The notes under the pieces are model-generated. The model did no database searches. It was given only the letters and a program-made list of their open reading frames with translations, and was not told the DNA's origin. The position numbers and the translations under genes are program-made. DNA of 64,000 bases from Nocardia beijingensis NBRC 16342 (GTDB lineage: Bacteria > Actinomycetota > Actinomycetes > Mycobacteriales > Mycobacteriaceae), in NCBI RefSeq assembly GCF_001612785.1, contig NZ_BDBC01000010.1, positions 418,233-482,232 of the forward strand. Direction: 5' to 3'. Of this stretch, positions 24,603 through 35,606 are shown piece by piece (the first letter of the stretch is position 1; every line of letters starts with the position of its first letter).

Positions 24603-25270
24603 ACCCGCCCATCCGCGTCCTGATCGCCGACGACCACAGCGTGTTCCGCTCCGGCCTGCGCGCCGTCGTCGACAGCCAGCCGGACCTGGATTGCGTCGCC
24701 GAGGTGAGCGACGGCCACGCCGCGATCAGCGAGACCGCCCTGGTGCGTCCGGACGTCGCGATCCTCGACGTCCGGATGCCGAAGCTGGACGGCCTCGCCG
24801 CCACCGCCGCGATCGTCGCCGCGGGCGGCACGCACGTCCTGGTGCTCACCACCTACGACAGCGACGCCAACCTGTATCGCGCCCTGCAAGCGGGCGCGAG
24901 CGGGTTCCTGTTGAAAAGCCTGCCGCCGGAGGAACTGGTCACGGCCATCCGGATCGCGGCGCGCGGCGACGCGCTGATCGACCCGTCGATGACCCGCCGC
25001 CTCGTCTCCCGCTTCGCGAACACGCTCGCACCGCCGCGCACCCCGCCGGAGGTCCAACAGCTCACCGCCCGCGAACTCGAGGTGCTGCTGCTGCTCGCCG
25101 ACGCGCGCAGCAATGCCGAGATCGCCGCGCAGCTCGGCGTCGGCGAGGAGACGGTGAAGACCCACGTCTCCCGCATCCTCGCCAAACTCGGCGTCCGCGA
25201 TCGCATCCACGCCGTGGTCTACGCCCATCAACACGGCCTGGTGGCGCCGGGATCCGCGCGCTCCGACTGA
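24599..25270 (+). CDS. NarL/LuxR-type response regulator
   Basis: 223 residues from GTG 24599, which overlaps the kinase stop. The receiver domain has IADDHS, the phospho-Asp in VAILDVRMPKLDG, LTTYD and LLKSLPPEEL. The C-terminal LuxR HTH is LTARELEVLLLLADARSNAEIAAQLGVGEETVKTHVSRIL. It forms a pair with the upstream kinase. The perfect palindrome at 23299 is a possible binding site, though this is a guess. Confidence 0.93.
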   Translation: MNPPIRVLIADDHSVFRSGLRAVVDSQPDLDCVAEVSDGHAAISETALVRPDVAILDVRMPKLDGLAATAAIVAAGGTHVLVLTTYDSDANLYRALQAGASGFLLKSLPPEELVTAIRIAARGDALIDPSMTRRLVSRFANTLAPPRTPPEVQQLTARELEVLLLLADARSNAEIAAQLGVGEETVKTHVSRILAKLGVRDRIHAVVYAHQHGLVAPGSARSD

Positions 25271-25411
25271 CCCGGGTATACCGACCGTCGCCTGGACCTC
25301 GACGAATCGCCGCACCCGTCGGCACGAGCGTCGTTCATGAGTCGTGTCGACCAGACCCTACGTTCCCCTCGCCGCGAGCCGCGGAGCCCGCCGAAACGAT
25401 TGCCGCGGCGG

Positions 25412-25441
25412 CGACAACCGAGCGCGGCGGCTCGGTTGTCG
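25412..25441. terminator. Bidirectional hairpin between convergent genes
   Basis: A 12-bp stem (arm CGACAACCGAGC, with its complement after the loop GCGGCG) separates the response regulator (+) from the VOC gene (-), so it can serve both. Confidence 0.7.
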
Positions 25442-25453
25442 GCGCCGGACGAC

Positions 25454-26260
25454 TCACGCGCCGCTCGGCGGCTCCCCGACGGTCGTCGTCGGATCGATGA
25501 CGCCGAACACCTCGCCCTGCGGCCCCTGGACGATGCCCATGCGGCCGAAGGGGCTGTCGTCGGGTCCGGTCATGACGGTGGCGCCGAGCTCGCGCGCCTT
25601 GGCGAGCGCGTCGTCGGTGTCGCCGACCTGGAACCAGGCCAGCCAGTACGACGGATTGTCGCCCGGCATCTTCGTCGAGTCGTTGACGCCGCCGACGGCG
25701 TCGCCGTCGGGCGCCAGGCTGAACGTGGAGTAGACGAAGTTCTCGCCGTCGCCGATCTCGGTGTAGTGCCAGCCGAACACCTCGGCGTAGAACTGCTGGG
25801 CCTGCTTGTAGTCGCTGGTGTGCAGCTCGTTCCAGCAGTAGGCGCCGTGCTCGTTGTAGATCCCCGCGCCGCTGTGGGCCTTGGCCTCCCAGATGCCGAA
25901 GACCGCGCCGGTGGGGTCGGCGCCGACGACCATGCGGCCGACATCGAGCACGTCGAACGGTTGCATCATCAGCGAACCGCCCGCGGCGTTCACCTTCTCC
26001 GCGACGGCGTCGACGCTGTCGGCGGCCAGGTAGGTGGTCCACACCGAGGGCATCGGCATGCCTTCCGGCTTGGGTCCGATGCCCGCGGCCGCGCGGCCGT
26101 TGCGCATCGCCATCAGATAACCCCCCGCCTCGGGCGGGCTGTCTTGGATGTCCCAGCCGAAGAGTGCGCCGTAGAATTCGCGGGCGCGTGCCGGGTCGTC
26201 GACCTGGCAGTCGACCCAGCACGGTGTTCCCTGCGGCCAGCTTCCGTCATGAGTGGGCAT
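25454..26260 (-). CDS. Two-domain VOC family (glyoxalase-like) protein
   Basis: 268 residues from ATG 26260, with GGAGGCACC upstream. Two glyoxalase/VOC modules are visible: WVDCQVDDPARAREFYGALFGWD (residues about 14-36) and NELHTSDYKQAQQFYAEVFGWHY (about 146-168), each ending in a Gly/Pro/Val strand. Such tandem VOC proteins are common in actinobacteria; roles range from metal-dependent enzymes to antibiotic binding, and here none is evident. Confidence 0.85.
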   Translation of the reverse strand: MPTHDGSWPQGTPCWVDCQVDDPARAREFYGALFGWDIQDSPPEAGGYLMAMRNGRAAAGIGPKPEGMPMPSVWTTYLAADSVDAVAEKVNAAGGSLMMQPFDVLDVGRMVVGADPTGAVFGIWEAKAHSGAGIYNEHGAYCWNELHTSDYKQAQQFYAEVFGWHYTEIGDGENFVYSTFSLAPDGDAVGGVNDSTKMPGDNPSYWLAWFQVGDTDDALAKARELGATVMTGPDDSPFGRMGIVQGPQGEVFGVIDPTTTVGEPPSGA

Positions 26261-26883
26261 TGCGGGTGCCTCCTGATACGGGTTGCCGATCTCCGGCCGA
26301 GACAGCCGGCACACGGCTAGTCAACCACCAGCATTCCGTTGGAGTGGGCGAATCGGCCGAGCACTCCGGTCCGGTTCGCAAGCCTGGAACCCAGGCGAAA
26401 AAACCCCCTACACAGATCAGTCCCCGGTAGTCTTCGTCGTTCCGTGAGCCTCAGTCGTCGCTGACGGCTCCGGTTCTCGACTGGCTTGCCGGGGGCCTAG
26501 CCGGATCCTGTATCGGTGTCTTCACTGCCTGCCGACGTCTCAGCTGACAGTGCGCTCACCGACCGTTGTTTCCGGTGTAATGACTAGTTTCCTCCACTTT
26601 TTCCGCTAGTCAAGAGGTCGGCGACACGAATTCTCCGATCTGCGCGGGCATCCCGACAGCCGCGCGGCGGGTGGACGTGCGCGAGCACACCCACCGCAAC
26701 CATCCACCGTCCATCCCACCGTCGACACCGGATCCGTCACCTCGGACATGATGAGCGCGCCGAACCGATCCGACGGCCGTGCGGGAACGGTTGCACCGGG
26801 AGCAGGCCCGGCGACCGCCTCCGCCCGGCTGGAGGTAGCCGCGGATGGGTGAAGATGCCGCAACGTTTCCCGATCAACGCAAA
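26261..26883. other. Intergenic stretch without a supported gene
   Basis: No convincing coding sequence. A frame running from 27124 to 26606 crosses the tRNA gene and is spurious. A GACTAG...CTAGTC inverted repeat occurs at about 26582-26611, around a short AT-rich stretch. Confidence 0.5.
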
Positions 26884-26913
26884 ACGGCCCCGGAACCAGT
26901 GTTCCGGGGCCGT
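26884..26913 (-). terminator. Rho-independent terminator of the initiator tRNA
   Basis: A perfect 13-bp stem (ACGGCCCCGGAAC and complement) with loop CAGT is followed, in the minus direction, by TTTTGCG. It lies 6 bp past the tRNA 3' end. Confidence 0.85.
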
Positions 26914-26919
26914 TCCTAG

Positions 26920-26993
26920 TAGCGGGGACAGGATTTGAACCTGCGACCTCTGGGTTATGAGCCCAGCGAGCTACCGAGCTGCTCCACCCCGCG
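26920..26993 (-). tRNA. Initiator tRNA-Met (CAT)
   Basis: 74 nt; folds into a complete cloverleaf with anticodon CAT at the loop. The anticodon stem has three consecutive G:C pairs (CTGGG...CCCAG), the acceptor begins with C1 that does not form a Watson-Crick pair with position 72, and the T arm is GGTTCAAATCC. These are initiator tRNA features, and the sequence matches the mycobacterial metT type as I recall it. CCA is not encoded (CTA follows). Confidence 0.95.
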
Positions 26994-28078
<1,085 letters not shown>

Positions 28079-28090
28079 CGCATCCCGCGC

Positions 28091-28137
28091 ACAACGAAAG
28101 ACGCCGCCATCGCGATGATGGCGGCGTCTTTCGTTGT
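28091..28137. terminator. Strong bidirectional terminator between rpf and UPF0182 genes
   Basis: A perfect 21-bp stem (arm begins ACAACGAAAGACGCCGCC) with a 5-base loop. It contains an A-run on one arm and TCTTTCGTTGT on the other, and sits between converging genes. Confidence 0.92.
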
Positions 28138-28157
28138 GTCCCGCGAACGGGCGCTAC

Positions 28158-31100
28158 TCAGCGACCGGCGTCCTGGTACGCCTTGACGGCGGCTTCCAGT
28201 TCGTCCAGCGCCCGGCCGAAGTCCTGGAAATTCCCGCTGCGCATGGCATTACGCGCATTCTCGATCTTGCGGTTGAGTTCGGCCGCGGCGGCGTCCTTGG
28301 CGGCGGACGAGCCCGTCGCCGGCGGCGGCACCGAGGCGGGCGGCGGGGTCGAGGCGTTGCTCGTCCCGTTGTTGCCCTGCTCGGCGGGCGCCGGAGTGGT
28401 GCCGGGCTTGGGCCTGGTGCCCGAGTCGCCGCCGAACGGCGTCGCCAGCGCGCCCGCACCGGGGATCACCTGGTTCAGCGCATCCGCCAACGTCGAGGCG
28501 TAGCCCACCTTGACGTTGCCCGCCTCGTCCCGGTAGCTCACCAGCACCCGCAGCAGCTGCGGGAAGGTCGCCGTGTTCGGGCCGGTGTTGCGTTCGTTGT
28601 AGAACGGCTCCACATAGAGAATGCCGCCGTCGGCGACCGGCAAGGTCAGCAGATTGCCATATTTGATCTTGTTCGAATTGGACAGCAGCGTTTTCTCCCG
28701 CGACACCTCCGGCGAGGTCGTCATCCGGTTCTGCGTCTGCTGCGGACCCAATGTCTGTGTGTCCGTGGGCAATCGAAGAATCGTGAATTTGCCGTAGCCG
28801 TCCGGGTCGGAACGCACCGAGATATAGGCCGCGAGATAGGGCCGGTTGTAGCCGGTCATCGCGCTGGTCAAATTGAACGTGGGCTTGTTCGTTTTCGGAT
28901 CGCCCAGCAGCACGTAATACGGCGGCTGGTTGGCGGTGGTCCCGCCCTCGGTGGTCGGGTCGGCGGGAACCGACCAGAACGCGTTGTTGGTGAAGAACTC
29001 CCGGGGATCGTCCACGTGATACTTCGACAGCATCTCGCGCTGGACCTTGAAGAGATCCTCCGGATAGCGGAAGTGCGCCCGCAGCTCCGGCGAGATCTCG
29101 CTCTCCGGCTTCACCGCGCCGGGGAACACTCCGCGCCAGGCCTTCAGCACCGGATCCGACGAGTCCACCTCGTAGAGGGTGACGCTGCCGTCGTACGCGT
29201 CGACCGTCGCCTTCACCGAGTTGCGGATGTAGCTGACCTCCTTGCGCGGCAGCAGGCGCCCGGTCTTCTTGTCGATGCTGTCCTCCAGCGCGCCCTCCAG
29301 CGAGGTGGTCTGCGCGTACGGGTAGTTGTCCAGCGTGGTGTAGGCGTCCACGATCCAGACGATGCGTCCGCCGACCACTGCGGGGTAGGCGTTGCCGTCG
29401 GTGGTCAGCCAGGGCGCGACCTTCTGCACCCGCTCGCGCGGGCTGCGGTTGAAGATGATCTTGGAGTCGTCGCCGATGGCCGAGGAGAACAGGATGTTGC
29501 GCTCGGCGTACTTGGCCGCGAAGGCCAGGCGGTTGAACCAGTTGCCGATCGGCACGCCGCCCTTGCCGGTGTAGGTGTACTGCGCGGTGTCGGAGTCGTA
29601 CTCGCGCGGACGCTGACCGTCCATCGCGCCGACGATCGCGTAGTCCGGGTTCGCCTGCGAGATCAGCTCGCCGAAGTAGACGCGCGGCTGGTCCACCTTG
29701 ATCCGCTGCTTGTCCGCGGGCGTGAACAGGTCGCTCACCATGAAGATCGGGTAACCGCCGTCACCGCTGCCCCCAGCGGCGTTCGGATCGTCCGACGGCG
29801 GCTTGTTCACCCGGTTGGCCGGCGCGGCGACGAAGCCGTTGCCGTGGGTGTACACGGTGTGCCGGTTGATCCAGTCGGTCTGGTTGCCGCTCAGCGCCGC
29901 GGGCGAGAGCTCGCGGGCGGCGACGATGTAGTCCTGTACGTCACCGTCGAGGTTGTAGCGGTCGATGTCCAGCGACTCCGGGAAGCCGTAGAAGTTCTTC
30001 AGCTGGCGCAGCTGGGTGAAAGTGGGCGAGAGGATGTTCGGGTCGAGCAGCCTGGCGTTGCCGATGGTCGCAGCGTCCACCGGCACCTCGAGCGGGCTCT
30101 TGCTGCTCTCGCCCTTGTAGTCCTTGTAATCGATCCTGTCGTCGGTGATGCCGAACGCCTGCCTGGTCGCGGCGATATTGCGTTCGATGTACTCGCTCTC
30201 CTTGTCCGCGGCGTTCGGACGCACCGAGAACTGTTCGACCACCAGCGGCCACACCGCGCCGACCAGGATCGAGGACAGCACCAGCAGGGCGGCGGCCATC
30301 GCCGGCACCCGCAGATCGCGCAGCACGATGCCGGCGAAGAAGGCCAGCGCGCAGATCACCGCGATGGACAGCAGGATCAGCTTGGCGGGCAGCACCGCGT
30401 TGATGTCGGTGTACGAACCGCCGGTGAAGGTGGGTTCCTTGCGGCTGCTGGAGAGCAGTTCGTACCGGTCGAACCAGTAGGCGATGGCCTTGAGCAGCAC
30501 GAACAACCCGGCCAGCACGGCGAGCTGGATGCGCGCCGGGCGGGTGAGCGTGCCCTCGCGGCCGCTCAGGCGCAACCCGCCGAAGACGTAGTGGGTGACC
30601 AGGCTGGCGAAGAACGCGATGACCACCGCGACGAAAAGCCAGTTCAGCACCATGCGGTAGAAGGGCAGGTCGAAGGCGTAGAAGCCGACGTCGAGGCCGA
30701 ACTCCGGGTCCTTCTCACCGAACGATCCGCCGTTGAGGAACAGCTGCACCGTCACCCAGTTCGACTGCGCCACCAGACCCGACAGCAGGCCCAGCAGCAC
30801 CGGGATGCCGACGCCGAACAGCCGCAGCCTGCTCATCACGGTGGTGCGGTAGCGCGCGATCGGATCGTTCGGGCCCGCCACCGGCACGAACACCGGCCTG
30901 GAGCGGTAGGCCAGCAGCAGCGCCAGCCAGACCACGAGTCCGACGAAGGCCGCCACGACGAGGAATAGCAGCACGCGGGTCCGCAGCACCGTGAGATACA
31001 CGTTGCGGAAGCCGACCTCGCCGAACCACAGCCAATTCGTGTAGGTGTCCGTCAACCGCGGCCCGAGCAGCAGCAACGCCGCGAGCACGATGGCCGCCAC

Positions 31101-31160
31101 CAGCAGCACACGGCTGCGTCGGGACAGCGAAGGTAAGCCGGTGGGGGGCCGCATGCCCAC
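28158..31160 (-). CDS. UPF0182 family membrane protein (Rv3193c-like)
   Basis: About 1000 residues from GTG 31160, chosen for the GGAGAG upstream; ATG 31154 is close. Seven N-terminal membrane helices (about residues 15-320) are followed by a large extracytoplasmic domain and a disordered Pro/Ser/Thr tail (about 905-950) with a final helix. This is the UPF0182 architecture of M. tuberculosis Rv3193c and Rv0064; biochemical function is unknown. It begins the block that is collinear with Rv3193c-Rv3204. Confidence 0.93.
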   Translation of the reverse strand: MGMRPPTGLPSLSRRSRVLLVAAIVLAALLLLGPRLTDTYTNWLWFGEVGFRNVYLTVLRTRVLLFLVVAAFVGLVVWLALLLAYRSRPVFVPVAGPNDPIARYRTTVMSRLRLFGVGIPVLLGLLSGLVAQSNWVTVQLFLNGGSFGEKDPEFGLDVGFYAFDLPFYRMVLNWLFVAVVIAFFASLVTHYVFGGLRLSGREGTLTRPARIQLAVLAGLFVLLKAIAYWFDRYELLSSSRKEPTFTGGSYTDINAVLPAKLILLSIAVICALAFFAGIVLRDLRVPAMAAALLVLSSILVGAVWPLVVEQFSVRPNAADKESEYIERNIAATRQAFGITDDRIDYKDYKGESSKSPLEVPVDAATIGNARLLDPNILSPTFTQLRQLKNFYGFPESLDIDRYNLDGDVQDYIVAARELSPAALSGNQTDWINRHTVYTHGNGFVAAPANRVNKPPSDDPNAAGGSGDGGYPIFMVSDLFTPADKQRIKVDQPRVYFGELISQANPDYAIVGAMDGQRPREYDSDTAQYTYTGKGGVPIGNWFNRLAFAAKYAERNILFSSAIGDDSKIIFNRSPRERVQKVAPWLTTDGNAYPAVVGGRIVWIVDAYTTLDNYPYAQTTSLEGALEDSIDKKTGRLLPRKEVSYIRNSVKATVDAYDGSVTLYEVDSSDPVLKAWRGVFPGAVKPESEISPELRAHFRYPEDLFKVQREMLSKYHVDDPREFFTNNAFWSVPADPTTEGGTTANQPPYYVLLGDPKTNKPTFNLTSAMTGYNRPYLAAYISVRSDPDGYGKFTILRLPTDTQTLGPQQTQNRMTTSPEVSREKTLLSNSNKIKYGNLLTLPVADGGILYVEPFYNERNTGPNTATFPQLLRVLVSYRDEAGNVKVGYASTLADALNQVIPGAGALATPFGGDSGTRPKPGTTPAPAEQGNNGTSNASTPPPASVPPPATGSSAAKDAAAAELNRKIENARNAMRSGNFQDFGRALDELEAAVKAYQDAGR

Positions 31161-31370
31161 GATGCCACTCTCCAAGGTCCGGCGACGCTCGCACCGAGAG
31201 GCCCGGCCGATGCGCCGCAGTCCGATGTTGCGGGTGGTCCTTCCGGACCGTCCCGGCCCACTCTACGGAAATCGGACACCATGCAGCTGGCAGGGTTGCG
31301 CTTGCCGCGCCGGGGAACCGATCGCCCGGGTTCGCGGCTGCGTGCGCCTGCGGTTTGGTTGGATGTTCGC

Positions 31371-31952
31371 GTGACCCCAGACCTGCACGCCGAACTCGTC
31401 CTTGCCCGATCCGTCCGGGAGGTGGCGGAATTCGTCGATGCCGAGGGGTGGGGCCGTCCCCCGCAGATGTTCGCCTTGGTGCCGACCGCCGACCTGGTCG
31501 CGGCGCAGCCGGAACTGGAGGATCAGCTCGACGAGGGCGGCGAGCTGACGCCGGTCGCCCAGGAGGCGTTCCCGGACGACATCACCGGCGGCTCGATCGC
31601 CTTGGACGAATTCCTGGCCACCACCAGCTGGCCGCCCGCCGTCCGCGGGTGCGTGCTGGTGCAGGAGATCGTGGTGCTCCCGCCGGACGCCGAGTCGACC
31701 CTCGACGACGCGCTCGCCCCGCTGCTGGCCGATCACGACGCCGCCGACGCGGCCGCGCGCGCCGCCGCCGAAGCGCACCCGGAGCGCAGGGAGGCCCGGT
31801 TGTTCGCCGCGGTGCTGCGCGACGGCGCGTCGCTGTGCCTGTTGCAGCTGCGCCCCGAGGACGACGCGGACGACTTCGGCGACCTCGACCTGCGCACCTA
31901 TCCGAACCTGGCGCCGAACCTCGTCGAGGCGCTGCACCACACGCTCGAGTGA
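31371..31952 (+). CDS. PPA1309 family protein
   Basis: 193 residues from GTG 31371. The sequence opens TPDLHAELVLARSVREVAEFVDAEGWGRPPQMFALVPTADL and has a C-terminal DLRTYPNLAPNLVEALHHTL, matching the PPA1309 family conserved beside UPF0182 and PDZ-protease genes in actinobacteria. Soluble, acidic, no signal peptide. Function unknown. Divergent from UPF0182 and convergent with the protease gene. Confidence 0.85.
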   Translation: MTPDLHAELVLARSVREVAEFVDAEGWGRPPQMFALVPTADLVAAQPELEDQLDEGGELTPVAQEAFPDDITGGSIALDEFLATTSWPPAVRGCVLVQEIVVLPPDAESTLDDALAPLLADHDAADAAARAAAEAHPERREARLFAAVLRDGASLCLLQLRPEDDADDFGDLDLRTYPNLAPNLVEALHHTLE

Positions 31953-32091
31953 ACTAACGCCAGACCTCGAGGAGCCACAGCCCCACTCCGCTGGGATCGC
32001 GCGGGCAGCGCTCACCGGCCGGGATCGCGCCGCGGTCGCGGAGTGCACCCGCGTGGCTACCGGTGCGGATCACCGCCATCCCGGTGCCGCG

Positions 32092-33117
32092 TCACCCGCA
32101 GCTGGCCGGTTCCTTGCCGGTGTTGATCTCGTTGAGCGACTGCACCGCGCCGCTGAGGTTCTCGATGCGCACCAGCCGCAGACCGTCGGGAGTCCGCTGC
32201 CTGGCTTCGTCGCAGTTGGCGGCGGGGACGAGGAACGTCTCCGCGCCCGCTTCCCGCGCGGCCATCATCTTGTACTGGATACCGCCGATCGGCCCGACCT
32301 TGCCGTCCTGATCGATGGTCCCGGTACCGGCGACGAACTTGCCGCCGTCCAGCTCGCCAGGGGTGAGCTTGTCGATCAGGGCCAAGCTGAACATCAGGCC
32401 CGCCGACGGACCTCCGATGTCGGCGAGGTTGAACGCGACCTCCAGCGGCGGCCGGGCGCCTTCACCCGGCGTCACGCCCAGGTAGCCCTTGGCCGGGTCG
32501 TCCGGGCGGGCGCCGAGCACGATCGTCGCGGTCTGCTCGGCGTTGTCGCGGCGGAACACCACGGTCAGCGTGCTGCCCGGCGCTTGGGCTCCGACCGCCG
32601 TGACGACGTCCTTCGGCGTCGTCACGGGCGTGCCGTTGATGCTGATCAGTTCGTCACCGGCGCGCAGCGCGTCACGGGCGGGCCCGTCGTCGGCCACCTT
32701 GCGCAGCAGCACGACCGTGGGCAGGTTCAGGTAGTGCAGGGCGGCGACCTCGGCGTTGCCCTCGGAGTTCTTGAAGTCCTCCTGGTTGGACTTGTCGATC
32801 TCCTCCCGCGAGACGTTGGGCGGGTAGACCTCCGAGCGCGGCACCAGGCCGTGCTTTCCGCTGGCCCAGAAGCCGAACGCCTCGAAGATGCTCAGCCCGT
32901 CACGCACCGACACCGTGGTCATGTTGAGATGGCCCGTGGTCGGATCGACCTCGGTGCCCCGCACGTCGACGACGTCCTTGCCGTCCACCGTGCCGAGGGT
33001 GTTGAAGGTGGGACCGGGCCCGAGTGCGACGAACGGCACAGTCAGCACACTGCCGACGACACCGAGCACGAGGACCGGGATCAGGGCGGCCACCAGGGTG
33101 AGGATCCGACGATTCAC
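32092..33117 (-). CDS. PDZ-domain, Lon-like serine protease (Rv3194c-like)
   Basis: 341 residues from GTG 33117. An N-terminal membrane anchor (ILTLVAALIPVLVLGVVGSVL) leads to an extracytoplasmic part with a PDZ domain (GPARDALRAGDELISINGTPV) and an S16 Lon-type catalytic domain. The Ser is in GGPSAGLMFSLAL and the Lys in GGIQYKMMAA. It corresponds to YlbL-type proteases and Rv3194c. Likely acts in envelope protein quality control. Divergent from the DUF2342 gene. Confidence 0.92.
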   Translation of the reverse strand: MNRRILTLVAALIPVLVLGVVGSVLTVPFVALGPGPTFNTLGTVDGKDVVDVRGTEVDPTTGHLNMTTVSVRDGLSIFEAFGFWASGKHGLVPRSEVYPPNVSREEIDKSNQEDFKNSEGNAEVAALHYLNLPTVVLLRKVADDGPARDALRAGDELISINGTPVTTPKDVVTAVGAQAPGSTLTVVFRRDNAEQTATIVLGARPDDPAKGYLGVTPGEGARPPLEVAFNLADIGGPSAGLMFSLALIDKLTPGELDGGKFVAGTGTIDQDGKVGPIGGIQYKMMAAREAGAETFLVPAANCDEARQRTPDGLRLVRIENLSGAVQSLNEINTGKEPASCG

Positions 33118-33244
33118 CCGGACCACAGTAGTGACAGCCGGGCGCCGGAGTGGCCGGAGGCGGTCATTTCGGCCCGCCGCGCCGCCGCCGATTTCGCGCC
33201 GCGCGAACACAGGGATGCTGTGCTACCCGCGTAACGTGAAGACC

Positions 33245-34657
33245 ATGAACGACCTCCCCTTCGGATTCTCGAACCGCGACGACGACGATCACAAGCGCGG
33301 TGACGAGCCGAGCGGTCCCGGCCCGAACGATCCGTTCGGTTTCGGTATCGGTGGGTCCGGCGCGGGCGGATTCGACCCGGCGCAGCTCGGGCAGATGCTG
33401 ACCTCGCTCGGCCAGATGCTCAGTGGCATGGGGCAACCGGGCTCGGCGCAGGCCGGGCCGGTGAACTACGACGTCGCCAAGCGGCTGGCCCGCCAGCAGC
33501 TCGGCTCGGCCGTCGCCCCGGTGAGCTCGGGCGCCGCGAGCGCGGTGGCCGATGCCGCGCACCTCGCCGAACTCTGGCTCGACAGCGCGACCACCCTGCC
33601 CGCCGGCGCCACCAAGACGGTCGCGTGGACCGCCAACGACTGGATCGAGCAGACCCTGCCCACCTGGCAGCGGCTGTGCGACCCGGTCGCCGAGCAGATC
33701 TCGGGCATGTGGACCGCGGCGCTGCCGGAGGAGGCCAGGCAATTCGCCGCGCCGATGGTCGGCATGCTCGGCCAGATGGGCGGCTTGGCCTTCGGATCGC
33801 AGCTCGGCCAAGCGCTCGGCCAGCTCGCCAAAGAGGTGCTGACCTCCACCGACATCGGTCTCCCGCTCGGCCCCACCGGCACCGCGGCGCTGCTGCCGAG
33901 CGCGATCTCGGAGTTCAGCGCCGGACTGGAGCAGCCGGAAAGCGAGATCCTGGTGTTCCTCGCCGCGCGTGAGGCCGCCCACCAGCGGCTGTTCGCGCAC
34001 GTGCCGTGGCTGCGTCAGCAGGTGCTCGGCGCGGTCGAGGACTACGCGCGCGGCATCCGGATGGACTTCTCCGCGATGGAGCAGGCCGCGCAGAACATCG
34101 ATCCGATGTCGCTGACCGACCCGTCGAAGCTCGAGGAGATCCTGGCCCAGGGCACGTTCGAGCCGCAGACCACACCCGAGCAGAAGCAGGCGCTGGAGCG
34201 GCTGGAAACGCTGCTGGCGCTCATCGAGGGCTGGGTGCAGGTGGTCGTCGCCGACGCCGTGGGCGACCGTCTGCCCGGCGCCGGCGCGCTGGCGGAGACG
34301 CTGCGCAGGCGGCGCGCCACCGGCGGGCCCGCGGAACAGACCTTCGCCACGCTGGTCGGGCTGGAGTTGCGTCCGCGCAAGCTGCGCGAGGCGGCGGCGC
34401 TGTGGCGCAGGCTCACCAGCGACGCGGGCCTGACCGCCCGCGACCGCGTGTGGGCGCACCCGGACCTGCTGCCGGATTCCGACGACCTGGACTCCCCCGC
34501 CGGTTTCATCGACTCGGTCATCGGCGGCGGCGCCACCGTCTTCGACGACCCGCTGGCGCAGTTGGCCGAAACCGAGGCTCGTGAGCGCGCCGCACGCGAG
34601 GGCAAGGACGACGACAGCGGGGCCGACCAGGGCGAAGAAGGCGGCACATCGTCCTGA
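33245..34657 (+). CDS. DUF2342 zinc-dependent metalloprotease-like protein (Rv3195-like)
   Basis: 470 residues from ATG 33245. A disordered, Asp/Gly-rich N-terminus (about 1-65) is followed by the DUF2342 domain, with LWLDSATTLPAG, EILVFLAAREAAHQRLFAHVPWLR and an acidic C-terminus. The family is annotated as putative hydrolase or zinc metalloprotease on the basis of the conserved EAAHxRLF-type His motif; activity is not established. Same gene order as Rv3194c-Rv3196. Confidence 0.87.
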   Translation: MNDLPFGFSNRDDDDHKRGDEPSGPGPNDPFGFGIGGSGAGGFDPAQLGQMLTSLGQMLSGMGQPGSAQAGPVNYDVAKRLARQQLGSAVAPVSSGAASAVADAAHLAELWLDSATTLPAGATKTVAWTANDWIEQTLPTWQRLCDPVAEQISGMWTAALPEEARQFAAPMVGMLGQMGGLAFGSQLGQALGQLAKEVLTSTDIGLPLGPTGTAALLPSAISEFSAGLEQPESEILVFLAAREAAHQRLFAHVPWLRQQVLGAVEDYARGIRMDFSAMEQAAQNIDPMSLTDPSKLEEILAQGTFEPQTTPEQKQALERLETLLALIEGWVQVVVADAVGDRLPGAGALAETLRRRRATGGPAEQTFATLVGLELRPRKLREAAALWRRLTSDAGLTARDRVWAHPDLLPDSDDLDSPAGFIDSVIGGGATVFDDPLAQLAETEARERAAREGKDDDSGADQGEEGGTSS

Positions 34658-34742
34658 TCCGGGCTGTGGATGACGCGAAATCCTGTGGATAACCGAGGAT
34701 TTCGGCACCGGTAGCGGCGCGCGCGAACCGCATACTGATGAC

Positions 34743-35606
34743 ATGACAACGATGTGTCGCGGTCCGCGATTGCGCCCGAGGGTGACCGTCCTGGTCCGCC
34801 CGACCGGTGTCGTCCAGCTCGGATGCGATCCGGAGACCGCGGTGGTGCTCGATCCGGACGGCATGGACGCCGAGACCGTCGTCGCTTTCCTCCGTCTGCT
34901 CGACGGTCTGCGCACCAAGCCGCAGATCATCTGGCGCGCCGGCGAGTGCGGCATCGATGCCGAACGCGCCGTGGCATTGCTCACGCTGGTCGACGAAGCC
35001 GGACTGCTCGACCACCCCGAGGAGCGGGCCGGGCAGGTGCGAGCGGTGCGAGTGCACGGCCTCGGCCCGCTGTCGGACGCGGTGTCGGCCGGCTTGCGGG
35101 CACTAGGTATGCGGCCGAGCCGTTCCCGGGATTACCCGTCCGGTCCGGCGACGGTGCGGTCCTGGGGAGCGGATCTCGTAGTGCTGGCCGACACGCTGAT
35201 GCCCGATCCCCGTCTGGTGGCCGACCTGGTCCTGCACCGGATACCGCATCTTCAGCTGCGCATCCGAGACAGCAAGGGCGTCGTCGGCCCCCTGGTGCTC
35301 CCGGGCGTCACCAGCTGCCTGCGCTGCGCCGACCTGATCCGCGCGCAGAACGACACCGACTGGCCCCACCTCGCCGCCCAACTCCTCGGCCGCGTCGGCC
35401 ACGCCTCCCCCGCCGGAATAGCCGCCACCACGGCAATCGCCCTCACCGAACTAGAGACGATCATCGAATGCTCCCCCCGCCGAGCCCCCGCCACCTTGAA
35501 CGCGACCCTCGAACTGGACCTGGATTCCCACACCCTCGACCGCCGCGGATGGGACCGCCACCCCAACTGCGGCTGCGCGCACGTTTCCGCGGAACACGAC
35601 TTCTGA
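34743..35606 (+). CDS. ThiF/cyclodehydratase-domain protein (Rv3196-like)
   Basis: 287 residues from ATG 34743. An N-terminal winged-helix-like part (VAFLRLLDGLRTKPQIIWRAG) precedes a Rossmann-like half with two Cys pairs (CLRCADL and HPNCGCAH), the zinc site seen in TOMM cyclodehydratase-related proteins. No precursor peptide or YcaO partner is nearby, so this is a stand-alone housekeeping member, as in Rv3196. It marks the left border of the accessory island: a decayed copy of its 3' end lies at 42,379. Confidence 0.85.
   Translation: MTTMCRGPRLRPRVTVLVRPTGVVQLGCDPETAVVLDPDGMDAETVVAFLRLLDGLRTKPQIIWRAGECGIDAERAVALLTLVDEAGLLDHPEERAGQVRAVRVHGLGPLSDAVSAGLRALGMRPSRSRDYPSGPATVRSWGADLVVLADTLMPDPRLVADLVLHRIPHLQLRIRDSKGVVGPLVLPGVTSCLRCADLIRAQNDTDWPHLAAQLLGRVGHASPAGIAATTAIALTELETIIECSPRRAPATLNATLELDLDSHTLDRRGWDRHPNCGCAHVSAEHDF

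Noticed and set aside
34743..35606. Thiazole/oxazole-modified microcin cluster
   Set aside because: The cyclodehydratase-like protein has no YcaO partner or precursor, and its synteny matches the housekeeping Rv3196.
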